Shown here: in pieces, positions 62,983-64,000 of the stretch
How positions within the stretch are numbered: the stretch's first letter is position 1
Layout: each line of letters opens with the position of its first letter
Source: Bacillus sp. HMF5848
Lineage (GTDB): Bacteria > Bacillota > Bacilli > Bacillales > HMF5848
Assembly (NCBI RefSeq): GCF_003944835.1
Contig: NZ_RWIV01000001.1
Coordinates: forward strand, 4,391,501-4,455,500
Length of the DNA stretch: 64,000 nt
Direction: 5' to 3'
Notes under the pieces: generated by a model
Seen by the model: the letters and a program-made list of their open reading frames with translations, nothing else
Told to the model about the DNA's origin: nothing
Databases searched by the model: none
Program-made: the position numbers and the translations under genes

Positions 62983-64000
62983 ATGGCAAAACGACCTATT
63001 ACAGCAGAAGATTTATGTAATTTTAAATTTGTAGGCGATCCTCAGCTGTCACCAAACAGAGACAAAACCGCTTATGTGTTAACTCATGTAGATAAAGATA
63101 AGGATGGGTACTATTCTTATCTTTATGTAACAGACTTAAAAGGGGAAGGCAGACAGTTTACCTCGCACTATTCAAAAGATAGCCTAGTGAAGGACACTGC
63201 CCCAAAGTGGTCACCCGATGGAAGCTCGATTGCTTTTCGTTCAAATCGCACAGGAAAAAATCAAGTTTTTCTGTTACATACCGACGGTGGAGAAGCAATT
63301 CAACTAACTGATGTAAAACAAGGTATTAACGACTTCGTCTGGTCTCCAGATGGCAAACAGCTTGCTGTCACCATTAAAGGCGAATTAAAGCTGAACTCTG
63401 AGAAAGAGGAAGAAAACAACGACGAAAAAAGTGATGTGAAGGTTATTACGAGACTTCGTTACAAAGGCGACGGAGTTGGAATTTATAACGAGGACCGCAC
63501 GCATGTGTATGTGTTTGACATAGAAACAAAATCTTATACAAAAATTACAGAAGGTGACCATGATTTTTCTCAGCCTCGTTTCTCAACAGATGGGAAAAGC
63601 CTATTCTACATAGGTACGAAGGAAGAGGATAAAGAGTGGGGCTATCTCCCTGCTATATGGAAATACGATATAGCATCAAAGGAAGAAACACTTTTTTATC
63701 AAGGAAATGGCTATCTTCATTCACCTTCTGTATCTCCAGACGGAAAATGGCTCGCAATCGCAGGGCATACCCGAGGAGAAAGAAGTCAAGGAAATACGAA
63801 TGTTCTACTTCTATCTGTCGAAACAGGCAAACTAACAAATTTAACGGAAAGCTTTGATTATACTGTTGGAAACCTTGTAGGTGTCGATGCAAAGTATGAC
63901 ACAGCAGAGCTTCGCTTAATTTGGGACACTACTAGCTCATTCATTTACTTTAATGCTACAGTTGGTGGAGATTGTCAGCTCTATAAAGTAAATCTAGAAG
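62983..64000 (+). CDS. S9-family peptidase (YuxL-like acyl-peptidase), 5' part
   Basis: The first 339 residues of a prolyl-oligopeptidase-type enzyme; the gene leaves the right edge. GGAGG lies 8 bp upstream of the ATG. The protein begins MAKRPITAEDLCNFKFVGDP, with repeated beta-propeller blades (APKWSPDGSSIAFRSNRTG, FVWSPDGKQLAVTIKGE, SQPRFSTDGKSLFYIG, HSPSVSPDGKWLAIAG). The catalytic alpha/beta hydrolase domain with Ser-Asp-His would follow outside the window. B. subtilis YuxL is about 657 aa. These enzymes cleave small acylated or Pro-containing peptides in the cytoplasm. Confidence 0.88.
   Translation, partial: MAKRPITAEDLCNFKFVGDPQLSPNRDKTAYVLTHVDKDKDGYYSYLYVTDLKGEGRQFTSHYSKDSLVKDTAPKWSPDGSSIAFRSNRTGKNQVFLLHTDGGEAIQLTDVKQGINDFVWSPDGKQLAVTIKGELKLNSEKEEENNDEKSDVKVITRLRYKGDGVGIYNEDRTHVYVFDIETKSYTKITEGDHDFSQPRFSTDGKSLFYIGTKEEDKEWGYLPAIWKYDIASKEETLFYQGNGYLHSPSVSPDGKWLAIAGHTRGERSQGNTNVLLLSVETGKLTNLTESFDYTVGNLVGVDAKYDTAELRLIWDTTSSFIYFNATVGGDCQLYKVNLE

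Overview
The window is AT-rich, densely packed chromosomal DNA of an endospore-forming member of the Bacillaceae. This rests on strong GGAGG-type ribosome sites with frequent TTG and GTG starts, a gerA-family germination operon behind a sigma-G-like promoter, a cydABCD-type operon, a Bce-type detoxification module, YesM/YesN two-component proteins, CcpA cre boxes, and candidate Rex and PerR boxes. No rRNA, tRNA, prophage, insertion sequence or CRISPR array was recognised. Both edges cut genes: an OFA-family transporter on the left and an S9 peptidase on the right.

Layout. 0-6 kb: formate/molybdenum theme (OFA transporter with a structured leader, fdhD, a molybdopterin oxidoreductase overlapping a DUF1330 gene) plus a Dps-type ferritin and a DPBB-DUF3889 protein. 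6-13.5 kb: AAC(3)-like acetyltransferase, RimK-type ATP-grasp enzyme, C39-like peptidase, asnB, and a divergent Tet(M)-type ribosome-protection GTPase. 13.6-26.8 kb: a galactoside locus, all on the minus strand: YesN-type regulator, YesM-type kinase, ABC binding protein and two permeases, a 38-bp tandem repeat array, then lacZ and a GH36 alpha-galactosidase from their own promoter. Three perfect cre matches point to catabolite repression. 27-33.7 kb: GNAT enzyme, rRNA methyltransferase, then yrrT-luxS-mccA-mccB for homocysteine-to-cysteine recycling, and an unknown membrane protein.

33.8-42.6 kb: cydA-cydB-cydD-cydC with a near-Rex box, a long (Thermus/Rickettsia-type) isocitrate dehydrogenase, a 51-aa zinc-knuckle-like protein not annotated by length-based calling, and an RNA-like hairpin. 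42.6-47.1 kb: BceRS-BceAB-like peptide-antibiotic sensing and detoxification. 47.2-54.8 kb: AbrB-type membrane protein, a Rex-box DoxX gene coupled to a 30-aa membrane peptide, Nudix CoA hydrolase, flavin monooxygenase-like protein, glutaminase, and ahpC-ahpF with a candidate PerR box. 55-59.2 kb: germination operon in the order A-C-small subunit-B. 59.2-64 kb: small coiled-coil protein, DUF2161 protein, MFS transporter, YqkD-like hydrolase, S9 peptidase.

The least explained material is non-coding: three separate intergenic arrays with a 20-22 bp period, two of which clearly share a core (GGTA-nnn-ATTCGACA); the 38-bp hairpin repeats between the sugar permease and lacZ; the terminator-bearing leader of the OFA transporter; and a long minus-strand hairpin with a U-tract near 41.8 kb.
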